Notes: generated by a model not told the origin, from the sequence alone. 64,000 nucleotides of DNA from Neurospora tetrasperma FGSC 2508 (GCF_000213175.1 NW_009799179.1:7823909-7887908); one strand, 5' to 3'; shown: positions 22,495 through 34,158, counted from the stretch's first letter. Numbers and translations: made by a program.

Positions 22495-23070
22495 AGCATG
22501 GAGTCCTAGAGAAGTAGGGTCAGTGGCATTTGGATTGTATATATTCGAGTCATCAACATAGACACACTGTAGTAGTACTGTAATGAATGATAATGGTTTG
22601 GAAATGGCAGCCTTCATGTATTTTGCCTGGGGAGAAGCCTCCATCGACTTCTCAGGATATCTGGAGTGAAGAACGTACATGGCCATCCGACACAGTCCAT
22701 CGCGAGCCATTGCCTGCAAGCGACACCGTGGATTCCCGCCCTTGCTTGTTATGCATGAAAGGAAAAACGTAGACATCGGCTTGCAGAGGCACCCTTGTGA
22801 TCATGATCCCGAGCCGCGCGCGGTCAAGGGGGTTCGAAGAACTGGGTGTGAATTGACCTGTATATCATGCATGTGGTATGACTCCCGAGCACGCCGCAAC
22901 CGAAATGCAAATGCCTGCCAATCCAGCCGGGCCGGTTAAGGCCTTCATCCTCTGCATCTTCCTTTCATCTGTGGGGAAGACGAGATTCCGGATGACATTG
23001 TTCGTTCCTCGAAAAAAAGACCCGCGCAGCCCATAAAAGATCCATTCCATTTGTTCCTGGACAACCCCAT
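22495..23070. other. Intergenic region between convergent genes
   Basis: Shared 3' flank of the hydrolase (+) and the L23 gene (-). No gene or RNA seen. Confidence 0.5.
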
Positions 23071-24130
23071 TTACATGACGACACCAGAGTTGGAGGCAAT
23101 ACGGGGCCAAAGCTCAGCAGCCTCCTTACCGACGGGGCCGGTAATGGCGGAACCCTTCATCTCACCCTTGGGGTTGACGATCTAGAAAGAGCAGTGGTCA
23201 GCATTGTCCGCTTGTAAACATGGCTCCCAACGGCCCGGCATTGTGGTTCTGCATCCGTGCCATTTTCCCCATTGACTATCCTCCTCTGATCCTCCCAATG
23301 CAGAACTCAAATATGCCCAGGCCGTGGTAGAGTGGTATCGGTGAGCACTTACGACACCGGCGTTGTCCTCGAAGTAGAGGAAGACACCGTCGAAGCGCTT
23401 CCAGGGCTTGGACTGGCGGACGATGACGGCGGGGTGGACCTTCTTGCGGAGCTCAGGCTTGCCCTTCTTGACGGTGGCCATGACCATGTCGCCGACACCA
23501 CCAGCGGGGAGACGGTTGAGACGAGCACCGATACCCTTGACGGAGATGATGTAAAGGTTACGGGCACCGGAGTTGTCCGCGCAGTTCATGATGGCACCGC
23601 TGTAAGAGTCGCCATGTTAGCTATTCATTCCTGTTTCGGTGTTGTCGTTTGTGCGTTTCGTGTGATTTGTGGGTGTACGGGAGTGCCGATTCGTCATGTC
23701 TATCGCGTTCGTGCTCGCTTGGAGAATGATGATTCGCGTTTCGTGCTGGACGGGACGGGAATGGGATTCGTAACGTACACTGGGAGACCCAGGGTCATCT
23801 TGAGCTTGCCACCGGGGGCACCACGACTGTAGACATGCTGTTAGCTCACTGATTTCGCGGCTGGTTCCAAAATTCGTCGCTGTCTTCTGGCTGCTTGCTG
23901 TCGGTCCCCATCTTCTGTTCATGGTGTCCAGAACCTCCAAAAATCGTCCAAATGACCCCTGGTTCAATCGGGCATCCTCCTCCTCTTCCACATGATCTCG
24001 TCGGTGCAATTTCCTCCTCTTGCGGCCACCTCAGTTTGTCGAGCAGAACCTCGGCTGGACGGGCAGCAAAACAGCCAGAAAACAGGTCGGATTTGATCGC
24101 TGACGTGGTTACTCACGATTGCTTGGCCAT
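23071..24130 (-). CDS. rpl23: 60S ribosomal protein L23 (uL14)
   Basis: Minus-strand exons 24130-24117, 23826-23779, 23599-23353 and 23181-23071 total 420 nt, giving 139 aa, the usual eukaryotic length. The protein starts [20 protein letters not shown] and continues [60 protein letters not shown] and ends [11 protein letters not shown]. All three introns (290, 179 and 171 bp) are in phase with good GT-AG sites. uL14 sits on the 60S subunit interface near the elongation-factor binding site and contributes to intersubunit bridges. A 14-nt first exon followed by a long intron is typical of fungal ribosomal protein genes. I looked for C/D box snoRNA motifs in the introns and saw none. Confidence 0.97.
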
Positions 24131-24700
24131 TGCGACGGTCTGGTTGCTGAAATGGCGACTGGTGATGGGGGAGTCGAAATTTCGGAGGGGAAATTCAGCA
24201 AGGCCAAAATTGAACGACAGCCGCGATATTTTTTTTGGGCCTTGGGTTGGTGTGGACCGCAAACCCTACCGTCCCTTGTGACGGTCACGTGCAGTGGCCA
24301 AGCCCGTCAAGCCAGACGAACAACCTCAGGCTTGGCACGGAATAGTGGGGCACCGCTTTTTTTCGTGCAGCCCAGACCAGTTTGAACTTGACAATTCCCT
24401 TTGCGCTGTTCAACCGCCAGCCATGAAGACCATTTCATCAGCTCACAAAACGACGCAATTGACAGCTACAACGATCGGAACGGCAAGCGAAAAGAAGTCA
24501 TCAGTCAGCAAGCTCAAAAAAAGGACAGAACAAGCTCTACGTGATGGTATCTTACAGCAAAACTGTGCGCCAATCGAGTCAAAAATCGCCAAGTCGCGCA
24601 CCAATCAATATCAACCGCGCGCCATGACGTCCGGCAATAACCACGCCAAGACACTTCGACGGCCGTAGAGGTACCACAAACACACTGACGATGTCAATCC
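24131..24700. other. Promoter region of L23 and 3' flank of malic enzyme
   Basis: A plus-strand frame (24294-24668) is open but Lys/Ser/Thr-rich with no motif, and it lies in the L23 promoter. I do not call it. Nothing else is visible. Confidence 0.4.
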
Positions 24701-26929
24701 TCACTCGACATCATTCGGGTTACCCAGCACGCGCAAGTCGCCCTTTGCTCCTCGACTAGCCTTGTTGCCCTCAACGTATTTTAGCGGCCTATACACCGGA
24801 TCCCACATCTGCTCCCTGATCCATTCATCAAGGTCCTCCTCCTTGGTTGGCACATCTTCCTCCTCAACTACACCCTCCTCCATGGCCGCCAAGATGACTC
24901 TCCGAGCCACGCGTACACTCACATCGCGCACGACATCGACACCGGGAAGCAGCGGCGCCGTATCATCTTTCAGTGCCGGGCCCATCTCAGCCACGCCCTT
25001 CGATGCCGCCATCAACATCTTGTCAGTCACACGGTTGGCCCGCGACAGCACAGAGCCGAGACCGATGCCCGGGAACACGACGCTGTTGTTGCACTCAGCC
25101 ACTTCGATCTCGATCTCCTTGCCATCATTACCCCAGGGGCCCTTGACTGGGTCGAACGGACTGCCTGTGGCGACGAGGGCCTTGCCGTCTGTCCAGTTGA
25201 GGAGGTCCTCAGGCACGGCCTCGTGGAGCTTGGTTGGATTTGACAAGGGTAGGATGATGGGGCGCTCGACATGCTTTGCCATCTCACGGACGACCTCTTC
25301 CGTGAACGATTTCGGTTTTGTGGATGTGCCGACTAGAATATGCGGCTTGACCTCCTTGATCATAGCTAGGAGGTCGGTCTTCTTATCGGCCCAGTCGTCG
25401 TGCGACTTGGCATACTTTTTCTGAGCGTCTGACAGTGATTCTGACTTGGTGGTGAGTAGTCCGGGTTTATCGATGAGCCTGCGTAGTGTCAGTGTTGTAG
25501 TGCGTGAAGAGACCTGTCCTAGGTCTGGAATGCGTCGCCATACCAGATTTGCTTGCCAGCCTCCTCGGGACTGATGTCTGCATCTGCAGCAATAGCATCG
25601 CGAACATGGTCCGCGATACCAACACCTGCCGTACCAGCACCGAAGACCACCATCCGGATGTCGCTCAACTTCTGCTTTGAAATGTGTAAACCTGCCATGA
25701 TGGCAGCCAAAGTTACACACCCCGTTCCTTGAACATCGTCATTGAAACAGGGGATCTGGGGCCGGTATCTCTCCAGAAGTCGACGTGCTAGCGATTATGT
25801 CAATAACCATGCAGGCAAGTAAACGTTTTGCAACATACCATTGTCCAGGCCAAAGTCTTCAAAGTGGATGTACGCTCTAGGGTAGAGTTCACGCGCAGCC
25901 TTGACGAAGGTCTCAACAAACTCGTCGTATTTTTCACCGCGGACACGCTTCTGCCGCAGGCCAAGGTAAAGATCGTCCTTCAAGAGCTCCTCGTTGTTGG
26001 TGCCGCAGTCCAAGACCACCGGGAGCACACGGTTTGGATGAATGCCACCGCAAATGGTCATCAGTACCAACTTGGCGATGGAGATAAGGATGCCACCACA
26101 TCCTTGGTCACCGATGCCCAGAATTTCCTCGCCGTCTACACTTTGTCAGCCATCTTCCTCGCTCATGAAATCGTTTTTCGTCAAAAACCATTGCTTCTTA
26201 CCGGTTACCACGATGTAGTCAATGTCTTCAGGCTTTCCCCACTGTGCCAAATCACGCTTTACGGAGTCCATATCATTGATGTTGAGGAACACTCCTTCGG
26301 GTCTCCTGAATAATCTGGAGTAGTTTTGAATGGCCTCTCCTTCTTTGGTGTGTAGACTACACTAAACATCTCGTCAAGATGATCATGCAAAAGCTGAACA
26401 ACCACTGAAGTCAGAACAACGGACATCCTAGACCTATAGCAATACTATTTTGTACAGAACAAAAATGCAATCTTACCCTATAAAACAACACCTCATTCTG
26501 CTCCTTCATCGAAGTCATGAATGTATTCTTGGCCAGATCATTGGGTTGACTGCAATACTGCTCATATGCCCTTTGGACCTGCTGTTCCAGGGACTGGATA
26601 TGTGGCGGTAGCAAGCCATGAAGAGCAAAGTCGCGACGCTCTTCCTTTGTGAAGGCGGATCCCTTGTTGAAGTAAGGGTGGTTGAGCAGCACGGTGCCTT
26701 TCAGAGCGCATTCTAAGGGGCCGCTTGTGCTCAGGGGGAGATGGGAGAATTTTGACCCGTTTTGGGCTTGTTCATCTTGGGGGTTCTGGGAGTGGGACAT
26801 GTTGCGAATCTGATGAGCTTGGCGTCGTGACACCGCAGTGCAGCCACGCAAATGTCTTGAATGGACGGGAAAACGGGTCACCAAAGCACGCTTTGGAATG
26901 CGCGAAATCAAAGACTGGGTGCTGAACAT
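24701..26929 (-). CDS. MAE1: NAD-dependent malic enzyme, mitochondrial (apparent -1 frameshift in exon 2)
   Basis: Minus-strand exons 26929-26477, 26393-26202, 26135-25839, 25787-25544 and 25478-24701. Malic enzyme oxidatively decarboxylates malate to pyruvate. The Arg-rich start (MFSTQSLISRIPKRALVTRF) is a mitochondrial presequence. Family blocks in order: HGLLPPHIQSLEQQVQRAYE, SMKEQNEVLFYR, HDHLDEMFSVVYTP, GEAIQNYSRLFRRPEGVFLN, TDGEEILGIGDQGCGGILIS, HFEDFGLDNA, CFNDDVQGTGCVTLAA, the Rossmann motif VVFGAGTAGVGIA, SNPTKLHEAVPEDLL and ATGSPFDPV. Four introns (83, 66, 51, 65 bp) join in phase except inside exon 2. There the frame must shift by one base at 26341-26350, where CCAAAGAAGG replaces the expected longer A run. 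With that base the product would be about 654 aa. Either a base-call error or a real lesion. Confidence 0.93.
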
Positions 26930-27228
26930 TGAGAAGGTTATTCACCGCACATGGACGGTTGTTTTCTCACGCTTTGGTCTAGTGACAGCCAGAACGAACA
27001 ACATGTTCAAGATGGGTGTTAAGGATCGACTTCCTGATATTTACCTATGACGTAGTTGACACCCATCACCGTGGACGGCAAGTGGGGAGAGCTTGACGGT
27101 GAAACGGTGAGCTTCCCAAGGTCAGTCGCTGCCACTCATAGTGTGCATAAAAGGCGCACAGACCAAACACTTCACAGCACATCAAGACCGATACATTTCA
27201 CAACAACATTCACAAGCAGGATATCAAA
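26930..27228. promoter_or_regulatory. Divergent promoter region, malic enzyme / 140-aa ORF
   Basis: A CATAAAAG box at about 27146-27153 on the plus strand sits inside a TGTGC/GCACA inverted motif. It is followed by a C/A-rich leader leading to the ATG at 27229. No clear TATA box is seen for the minus-strand malic enzyme gene. Confidence 0.4.
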
Positions 27229-27651
27229 ATGTTGGACATCTTGGAGCCTCGAAGTTGTGAACCCCCGTTTCCTCCCCTCCGAAGAAGAGAAGAGACGGAC
27301 AACGACGCGGACTATGATGGTTCATATGGTAAAAGATTACTCTTGCAACATTTCAAGCAGCAGAGAAAAAGGTCCAAAGACCCCCCTCCCTGTTGCCCCC
27401 ATCTCCAACCCCTTCCGAGTTGCAACACAAGACGTGCCGCAGAAGAGAAGGTCTCCCGAAGGAGCCCCATGAGAACAGCCAGATGGCCAGAGCAGTTGGA
27501 GAATGGTTGTTGCGAAACTGGGTTTGCGAAAGCAGAGGCAAAAAGTAAGAATGATCACCAACCGTTTTTGCCGCGTAATAAAGGTGCAGTTGCACATGCG
27601 GAATTGCATCGTAATACGAATGCCATGTACCAGTCCAGTATTCAGACTTGA
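27229..27651 (+). CDS. Possible small gene, 140 aa, function unknown
   Basis: An ATG in good context (TCAAAATGTTG) follows a TATA-like box by about 80 bases and a typical CA-rich fungal leader (TTCACAACAACATTCACAAG). This promoter layout is the main support. The frame encodes MLDILEPRSCEPPFPPLRRR, an acidic patch (ETDNDADYDG), basic KQQRKRSK and a Cys-Pro-rich segment (PPPCCPHLQPLPSC). No family is recognised. A donor-like GTAAGA at about 27546 might shorten it by splicing. Overlapping frames on the minus strand (27353-27955) are also open, so coding status is uncertain. Confidence 0.4.
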   Translation: MLDILEPRSCEPPFPPLRRREETDNDADYDGSYGKRLLLQHFKQQRKRSKDPPPCCPHLQPLPSCNTRRAAEEKVSRRSPMRTARWPEQLENGCCETGFAKAEAKSKNDHQPFLPRNKGAVAHAELHRNTNAMYQSSIQT

Positions 27652-28775
27652 TGAATACGAGTGCATCGATGGCGGCGATAGCACCTCGCTGGCTCTTCAT
27701 GGTGCTGCCGCCATCACAGTTTGTTTTGGAGGGGAACAAAACACAGACCAAAATATTGCAGCATTCGAGATTTTTGAAGCAATTTGATTTTGGGGACGCA
27801 CAGTTGCTTCGGCGGAAACTGTGGGTCTCCACAGAGCTGTGTGGCAGCCGCAAGCCAGCTGGCGTTGCTCTGTACACTTGCCAAGCATTGAAGTGGAAAC
27901 GCTCTTCAATCAACTTCACATCGTCAACAAGGAACCAAAACGCACTCCCGTCCATGGCAAGGTTCCCAAATCTAACCCCAATGTCACTCGCCCGCCATTA
28001 CGCAGTACACTGAGAACAACTTGACGAAGCATACTTGTATACTCAATGCCCTGCGGTCACATCAGTACAGAGCCGATTGTGCACCCATGCCGGATTTCCC
28101 CCCGTCTTTCTCCAATCGAAGCTCTCGATCAACTTCCCGATCTCTGCGCCGCAATCAGCTTTTATGGGGTATTCTGCAAGCTCATCTGCTCAGCTGAGAA
28201 GCCTGTAATTGTAGCCGCAATAACGCCTGTCAAGAGATTGGAAAGCGGTTGAAGCATTCTGGTAAAGTGCGATGCCTTGTCGGCCGTATGAGCATAACAA
28301 GAGGGATCTCTGTGTATGGAGATGGGTTCTGTCTCTTTCCGATATGATGTGTACCAACTTACCTGGCATTCTGGATCTATTAAGCCGTATGTTGACGGAG
28401 AAGCCACACGAATCCTGATAAAGGGGCATCTTTTTCTCCCAAGCATGAAACTCCAAATCCTACATCGAGCGGAAATGATGACCACTCAATTTCAGCAGCA
28501 TGAAATAACAAAAACTAGAGGTACCGAAATGGAGATGATCAAAGTTGAATTTTCCCAGTTAACGCGGTCGTGAGGCATCTCAGGGCAAGCACACTGGATG
28601 CGCTGGGCGTTGTGGCACCAACTTGGTAGCCGCGATGGAGCATGACATAATCGTCAAACAACATCTCCGTTCGAGAAATCGTGAAGACCTCGTGCCGGTT
28701 TGTACTTGCGTCTACTACAATTATTTGCGATACCGTGTACACTCGAGTTACTTCACCATCCTGTCTGTTGCGGAG
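27652..28775. other. Intergenic region with ambiguous minus-strand frames
   Basis: The minus frame 27353-27955 (200 codons, Cys-rich) and shorter minus frames at 28162-28485 are open and partly protein-like; a GTAAGT donor follows LIDPECQ at about 28365. I could not connect them into one gene with proper splice phases, so no CDS is called. Confidence 0.3.
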
Positions 28776-30367
28776 ATGATGCAGGTTCTGATTGTTTTCC
28801 TGCTCAACTTCATCTTTACCTGGGCTCAAGGGGACAATGGCACATACTGTTTGGCCACAAGCTGGATAACGGAAACGTTATTTACTGCTTGTGGTGTTCT
28901 AGAGACCATTACGGTAAGATCTCAAAGGCGCACAGGATAGACAGTACGTTACCTACCACGCCGAGAACACAGGTCTACGAAGAAGCGCCATGCCCAGTCA
29001 CGACAAGTATCGTACTTCCCGACGCCGTCTTGACAGGAGTGACGATACAGCCGGCTAGCTCGCCAACTGCATGCTGCGTTTTGCCTACACCAGCGTCTTC
29101 CCTTAAGCGGATCGCCTTCGAACCGAATGCCACCGATGTAGATTCAATCTATTTCTACACGAGTAACAACGCTACATCCCCATATTACATTGGTACGCTT
29201 GTAGACGGGTTCCGTTGTCTCCTTGATGTATCGCCAGAGGCCTTAGCGGCCGGCCGTCTTGCTGCGTATCTGTCCAACGGGGAGTCCATCATCTTTGACG
29301 AGACTGGTATGCACTACTATGGTGCAGGTTGTAACACCACAACTTCCATCACCATCTCCGATTTCTTGGCCCAACTCGCAGGATTGCCAGACGTACCACC
29401 ATCAGCCGGCGCTGACCCGAGAGGCAGAAGAGTCACAGAAAGAGACCTTCCCGAGACCAACTTCACCGTCGCAGTCCAGGTAGCAGCTGCCATTGACCTC
29501 TTCCTCCACGACCCCCAAGTAGCCTTTGGTGACTCGCCCTGCAGTTTTGTCGACATCCAGAACATTACAGAATGGGACATACACTCCTGGACATGCCAAT
29601 ATCCCGGCGCCAACAGCAGCGAGAAAAGCTGCGAGGAGAAATTTCACTCCTGGTTTAAGGCCGACTCGCCTTCTCCCTCGGGAACTGGCCTCGACCAGAC
29701 CGGAAACGCCCTCTTCAACTTCGTCCCTCGTCTCGTTAACCGCGTCGAAAACAATATTGCGGATCTCTTCCCCGGCATCAGCGAACCGCTTCAACACGGC
29801 CTAGCTTGGCTCAACAATGCACACAACGCCGTGCTGCACGCTGCTGATGTCGGTGGGGGTGAACTGTGTGAGATACTCCATGCCCTCGACGAGTACGATC
29901 TTATCTTGTCAGACCCGGGATTGCCGAGCTTGCACACCATTGGGAACTACCACTCGCCGCCGGTAGCAACAATCACCGAGGTGTTCGAGTCCCATACGAA
30001 AAGGATCACAAAGGAACCGCCGAGGCAAGTAGTACCGACAGAGACGAGCTTCCCGAAGGTGACGGAGACTTCGTTCTCGGAGATTCCAGATCTTCCAGAT
30101 CTGGCGTCGACATTGATATCAGCAGAGGAGAACTTGATCAAGGCTGCCATTACTCCTTTTACGTCATTGGGATCTTTGCTTGATGCCCCGTTAGAGGCAA
30201 GTGATGACGAAGCCTCCAAGAGGTTGCCGACTGTCACTGTGACGGCTATTGTTACGGAAATTGTGACATGGTTTGGGATGACTTCGTCGGCAGAAGAAGA
30301 CAGTTTTATCTCGAGTATGTCTGCTAAAATTCAGTCACATCTTGAGGATGACAGTTTGGCGAAGTGA
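28776..30367 (+). CDS. Secreted glycoprotein, 510 aa, unknown function
   Basis: Exons 28776-28913 and 28973-30367; the 59 bp intron (GTAAGA...ACACAG) is phase 0. Exon 1 encodes MMQVLIVFLLNFIFTWAQG, a signal peptide, then Cys-containing sequence (NGTYCLATSWITETLFTACG). Exon 2 continues VYEEAPCPVTTSIVLPDAV and includes SSPTACCVLPTP and many N-glycosylation sequons (NAT, NTT, NFT, NIT). A central Cys-rich block (CSFVDIQNITEWDIHSWTCQ) follows, then an amphipathic, Ser/Thr-rich C-terminal part. There is no membrane anchor or catalytic motif that I recognise. The C-terminus (HLEDDSLAK) is hydrophilic, so the protein is probably released. It begins a run of four secreted or wall-protein genes. The second ATG (28779) is an equal alternative start. 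Confidence 0.72.
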
Positions 30368-31225
30368 ACAGCGTACTGACTTTTCTCAAGACCGTTGTTC
30401 GGTGAGAATTCAGGAGGTGTTGTTTTCGAGAGGTGAAGAAGCTCATCGTGTACCATTCAATCGATGATTGTATTTTACATAATACTATCTTCCTTGAGGA
30501 TCATATAGCAAATTTGACTGCTGATAAAACGTATAATTCCACTTCATGTTGTTCTCTGCCCTGGTTGATTGTCGGCGCGTGGAGTTGGGGCGCGGGACGG
30601 GACGGGATGAGGAGAGCGGAGTGGGGTCCAGGAGGATTCGGTTCACTATTGTTCGCTACGAAGCCACTATCTGAGTCAATCAATGAACCATGCATATTCT
30701 GTTAGTGATGATAAGACTACTGTTAATGCACTCGCGGGAAACAAACAACGGCAGCAGTCCAACCTCATCGCCGTCGGGCCGCACCCAACATTCAGCTTGC
30801 CCCCCAACATCCCTTGTCAGCAACGAGCCGCATGATGGCTCAGCTATCCCGATGGAGGTTGGTATCACTTTCTCACCCGGCTAAGAAATTGCGGCGCAGT
30901 TCGACTTTCACACTCCTGCCAAAAACACATCTCGTTCTCCCATCGCGTCTTGTCTGTCATCATCATTTGAACTTTCCAGTTCTCAACTTTGAGATTTCAC
31001 CAGCTTCAATTGCCAAGCCAAGTAACAAGTGTTACCCCCTATGTACGATCGACATTGCGTTTGAACCCTTGGACCATCCCAGACCCGTGAGAACCTCAAC
31101 GGCTCGTCCTCCATAAGTTGACCCCACCGTCCCAGATTCCCCAGACTGCGCGGTGACGACAGTTCCGTCGTTGTGCATCAACATTAATACCTGTTCACCA
31201 ATCTGCCATCTCGAACCGAATCGCC
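30368..31225. other. Intergenic region
   Basis: No gene seen. It contains ordinary mixed sequence and a leader for the chitosanase gene. Confidence 0.45.
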
Positions 31226-32131
31226 ATGCTACTCTCATTACGCTTCCTCATTCTAACCATCAGTTTCCTGGCCTCCTTGGCCTCCGCCCGCGACGTCCCA
31301 TCCAACCTCCAAAACCTCTACACCAAACTACTCAAGCAAAAAAAATGCAAACACCCTCTAGCCTCGGGCTTCTACAGCACCGCAGACGGCCCCAACACCT
31401 ACTCTTACTGCGGCGACCACCTCTCCGATTTCCGGATCCTCTACATCCGCGGCCGCGGCCGCGGTCGACTAGCCAACATGGACGTGGACTGCGACGGCGT
31501 ACAAGGAGGGGCTAGTGACGACGGAAGATGTTCCATCGGTGTGAGCGCGGATTACCAGTCGACCACGGCCTTCCAGGACATGGTGGCGGCGTATAACGTT
31601 TCGGGGGTCCGGGATCTGAACACGTACGTGCATCCGTACGTGGTATTTGGAAACGAAGTTGAGAACGACAACAACGGCAAGGATTTGAGGTGGAATGTCT
31701 TTGATCCGAGGGCGTATCTGGTTGAACCGCTCAGCGTGATGGCGGTGGTGTGCGATGGGGGCAGCAAGCTGGTGTATGGAGTGTGGGGCGATACGAATGG
31801 GGATGATGGGGATAAGAGCATGGTGGGGGAGGCGAGCCTGGCGCTCGCGACGGCGTGTGGAGGGGGAGAGATGAGTGGGAGTAATGGGATTGATGAGGAG
31901 GATGTGTTGTATTTGGCGTTTGTGGGGTCGGAGGCGGTGCCGGGTAAGATGGGGGCGAAGTGGGATGCGGGCAGTTTTGACGAGTTTGAGAGGAGCATTG
32001 AGGGGTTGGGGGATCACTTGATCCAGAGGATTCCGGCGGATGGGAAGGCGTCGGGGACGGTGAGGGTGTCGTGGGGATTGATGATTTGGATGTTTGTGGC
32101 TTTAGTGGGTAGTCATCTTGGATTATGTTGA
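31226..32131 (+). CDS. GH75 family chitosanase, probably GPI-anchored (301 aa)
   Basis: Single exon. Signal peptide MLLSLRFLILTISFLASLAS is followed by a lysine-rich mature start. GH75 signatures are present in order: ADGPNTYSYCGDHLSD, ANMDVDCDGVQGG, GVSADYQSTTAFQDMV, LNTYVHPYVVFGNE, NVFDPRAYLVEPLSVMAVVC and KLVYGVWGDTNGDDGD, then MVGEASLALATACGG. GH75 enzymes hydrolyse beta-1,4 bonds in chitosan using an Asp/Glu pair; the VDCDG Asp and the acidic residues around WGDTNGDDG are in the expected regions. A small-residue site (ADGKASG) precedes a hydrophobic C-terminal tail (WGLMIWMFVALVGSHLGLC), which suggests a GPI anchor; that feature is inferred and not usual for secreted GH75 enzymes. A role in remodelling deacetylated chitin of the wall fits its secreted neighbours. 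Confidence 0.85.
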   Translation: MLLSLRFLILTISFLASLASARDVPSNLQNLYTKLLKQKKCKHPLASGFYSTADGPNTYSYCGDHLSDFRILYIRGRGRGRLANMDVDCDGVQGGASDDGRCSIGVSADYQSTTAFQDMVAAYNVSGVRDLNTYVHPYVVFGNEVENDNNGKDLRWNVFDPRAYLVEPLSVMAVVCDGGSKLVYGVWGDTNGDDGDKSMVGEASLALATACGGGEMSGSNGIDEEDVLYLAFVGSEAVPGKMGAKWDAGSFDEFERSIEGLGDHLIQRIPADGKASGTVRVSWGLMIWMFVALVGSHLGLC

Positions 32132-32600
32132 ATTTAGGGAGACATGTGTGATTGAATTCTAGCGGATATGGTGTTTGCAATCGACGGAGGAATATCGGAT
32201 CTGGCGTAATTTTTCGAACGGGCAATGTCTTACAGAATAAAAATGATCTTATAATGCCGCTGCGGTCTTTCGGAGGCGGTGCCGGAGACTATGGTTTCCA
32301 GCTGCACAATAAGGCATCACTCGACGGGATTTATACCTACAATTATGCATGGAAACACCAGTTTCTTGCACCTCCCCCCAGATCTATACCTATGACCATT
32401 TCACAGCCCGATCTTTGACTGCCCTATCTGCAAAGGAAAAGACCAGATTACTTTCCTGTACTCTCCACAGCCTGCCTTTTTTTTTCTTTTCTTTTCTTTT
32501 TTTTTCTCTCTCTTTTTCTCTTCTTCTCGGGCACTCCTTTGCCCGCAAAAAGAAACATCGTCATCAATACCGCCAAAACGAAGAAAAAAAGAAAAAAACT
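32132..32600. other. Intergenic region with a pyrimidine tract
   Basis: Contains a TTTATACC TATA-like box (about 32330) and a long C/T tract (32458-32530), followed by an A-rich leader before the CFEM gene start at 32601. This arrangement is typical of a strong fungal promoter. Confidence 0.5.
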
Positions 32601-33718
32601 ATGTATATCATCAGCTTTGTTGTCGGGGGCCTTGCAGGCTCTGCAATGGCCCTCGAATACGCCGACCTCGCTCCCTGCGGTGTAAGTAACCTCCTATCCT
32701 ATCCTGTCCGAATCATCGTCGGCGTCGTCGTCGTCGTCAGCACCACGATCATCACCAGGGGCATAAAACAATGGGCGCTCCGTCCTCAAGCAACTTTGCT
32801 GATGGCATACAAAAAAAACCAAAGCAAATATGCATCAAGAACATGTTTGAACAGGCATACAATATGAATTGCCCCCCGTATCCCGACGGCCGGCCGAACC
32901 TTGAATGCCTTTGCAAAGACGCCAACTTCGTTAATGGCATCCATGACTGTGTTTTTGAGACCTGCAATACTCAGGAAGCTGAAAACACTTTGGACCTTGC
33001 TGCGATATATTGCACGGATCGTAGGTGGTTCGTTTTGTTTTCCTCATTCTTTTTATTCCCCGATCCACGCTCTCGTCTTGAATCTTCCATCTTCCATTTT
33101 GCATCCCCCATCACCCGACCTCCATCATTATCACACCAATTAAACTAACTTTCCCTCCCCTCCAAAAATCCAGCAAAATACAAATCTCCCGACTGCCCCT
33201 GCCTGGACCCGCTCCTGCAACCTGGCGCTTCACCTGCGGCGGCTGTCGCTTCTGATCCCGGAGTCAATTCCAATTCCGATTCCGGCTCTGGTTCCTCCGC
33301 GGATAACGACGATGTCTCGAATTCCTCCGGCTCGACTAATCCGAACACGAACACGATCTCAGACGACAGCGCCACCCCCAACGGCGGCAACAACGACAAC
33401 ACCTTCGTCGCCACCGCCACCGCTACTAACGGTGATGGTGCTGTCTCATCTAATAGTGTGGAAACAGGAGGAGAAGGAGGAGGATTAAAGACGGTTACTG
33501 CGTACGTGGCTCCTAAAGTTACTGAATTGGCTAATACTGCTTCTACTGCTTCTGCTGGCGCTAGCAAGACGAATGAGCTGGATCATGCAGATGCTAGTAC
33601 GCCCACGTCTGCTAGTTCGGGTGCGGCGGAAATGAATGGTACCGGGGCTAGGGAGATGGGGAATTTGCGGGAGAGGGTGTTGTTGGCTGTTGTGTTGGGG
33701 TTTGTTATGGTTCTTTAG
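32601..33718 (+). CDS. CFEM-domain GPI-anchored cell-wall protein (273 aa)
   Basis: Exons 32601-32681, 32825-33020 and 33174-33718. The signal peptide (MYIISFVVGGLAGSAMA) is in exon 1. Splicing GGT/GTAAGT to CCAAAG/CAAATATGC makes APCGQICIKNMF, giving the C-x3-C start of a CFEM domain. The remaining cysteines follow: YNMNCPPYPDG, NLECLCKDANF, IHDCVFETCNTQ and LAAIYC, eight in total. The Asp after CLCK sits where CFEM haem-binding proteins use an axial Asp. An extra DCPC pair follows. A long Ser/Thr/Asn-rich linker leads to a hydrophobic C-terminus (RVLLAVVLGFVMVL) with a GAREMGN site upstream, as expected for a GPI anchor. CFEM proteins act in wall structure, haem/iron uptake or host interaction; which applies here is unknown. 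Confidence 0.87.
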
Positions 33719-34158
33719 GTTTTTTTTCTAAGGAGGTTGGTATAACTACCTATGTCTAGGTCATTGGACAAGGGACATGGCGCATGGGAAGAATGGAGGA
33801 AGGATTAGATGTCGTCATGCGGAAGTTGAGAGATGTAGTTTGGCACGCGGATTCATGTTTCTAGCTAGGATCTAGGATATTTTCAGAAGAAGAAAAGAAG
33901 CAGAGATAGGAACAAAGCCCGTCGCTTACGCGGGGAAACCTTGATTCCTCCTTTTACAGTGGTCTTGCACCTCTTTATCTTTTTCTAGACAATGATCAGT
34001 CGTAGTTGGACAACATTTCAAACGTGGGATTTCGCTCATTGCTTGATGATTGAACAGCACCCGGAAGCACCGTCAATGTTGCTCAGATAACTAGGCAGTT
34101 ATGAAAAACCCACCCGGCACTGATCCCACAAGACCTTGCTCTCCCCTGCCTGACCAGA
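33719..34158. other. Intergenic region between convergent genes
   Basis: Shared 3' flank of the CFEM gene (+) and the Gly-rich secreted protein gene (-). No gene seen. Confidence 0.5.

Noticed and set aside
23600-24116. snoRNA in introns of the L23 gene
   Set aside because: No paired C/D box or H/ACA arrangement was seen on reading the introns.
24294-24668. Plus-strand frame between L23 and malic enzyme
   Set aside because: Lies in the L23 promoter, has no motif and a weak start.
27353-27955. 200-codon minus-strand Cys-rich frame
   Set aside because: Competes with the promoter-supported plus-strand frame at 27229 and could not be spliced to neighbouring frames; left uncalled.
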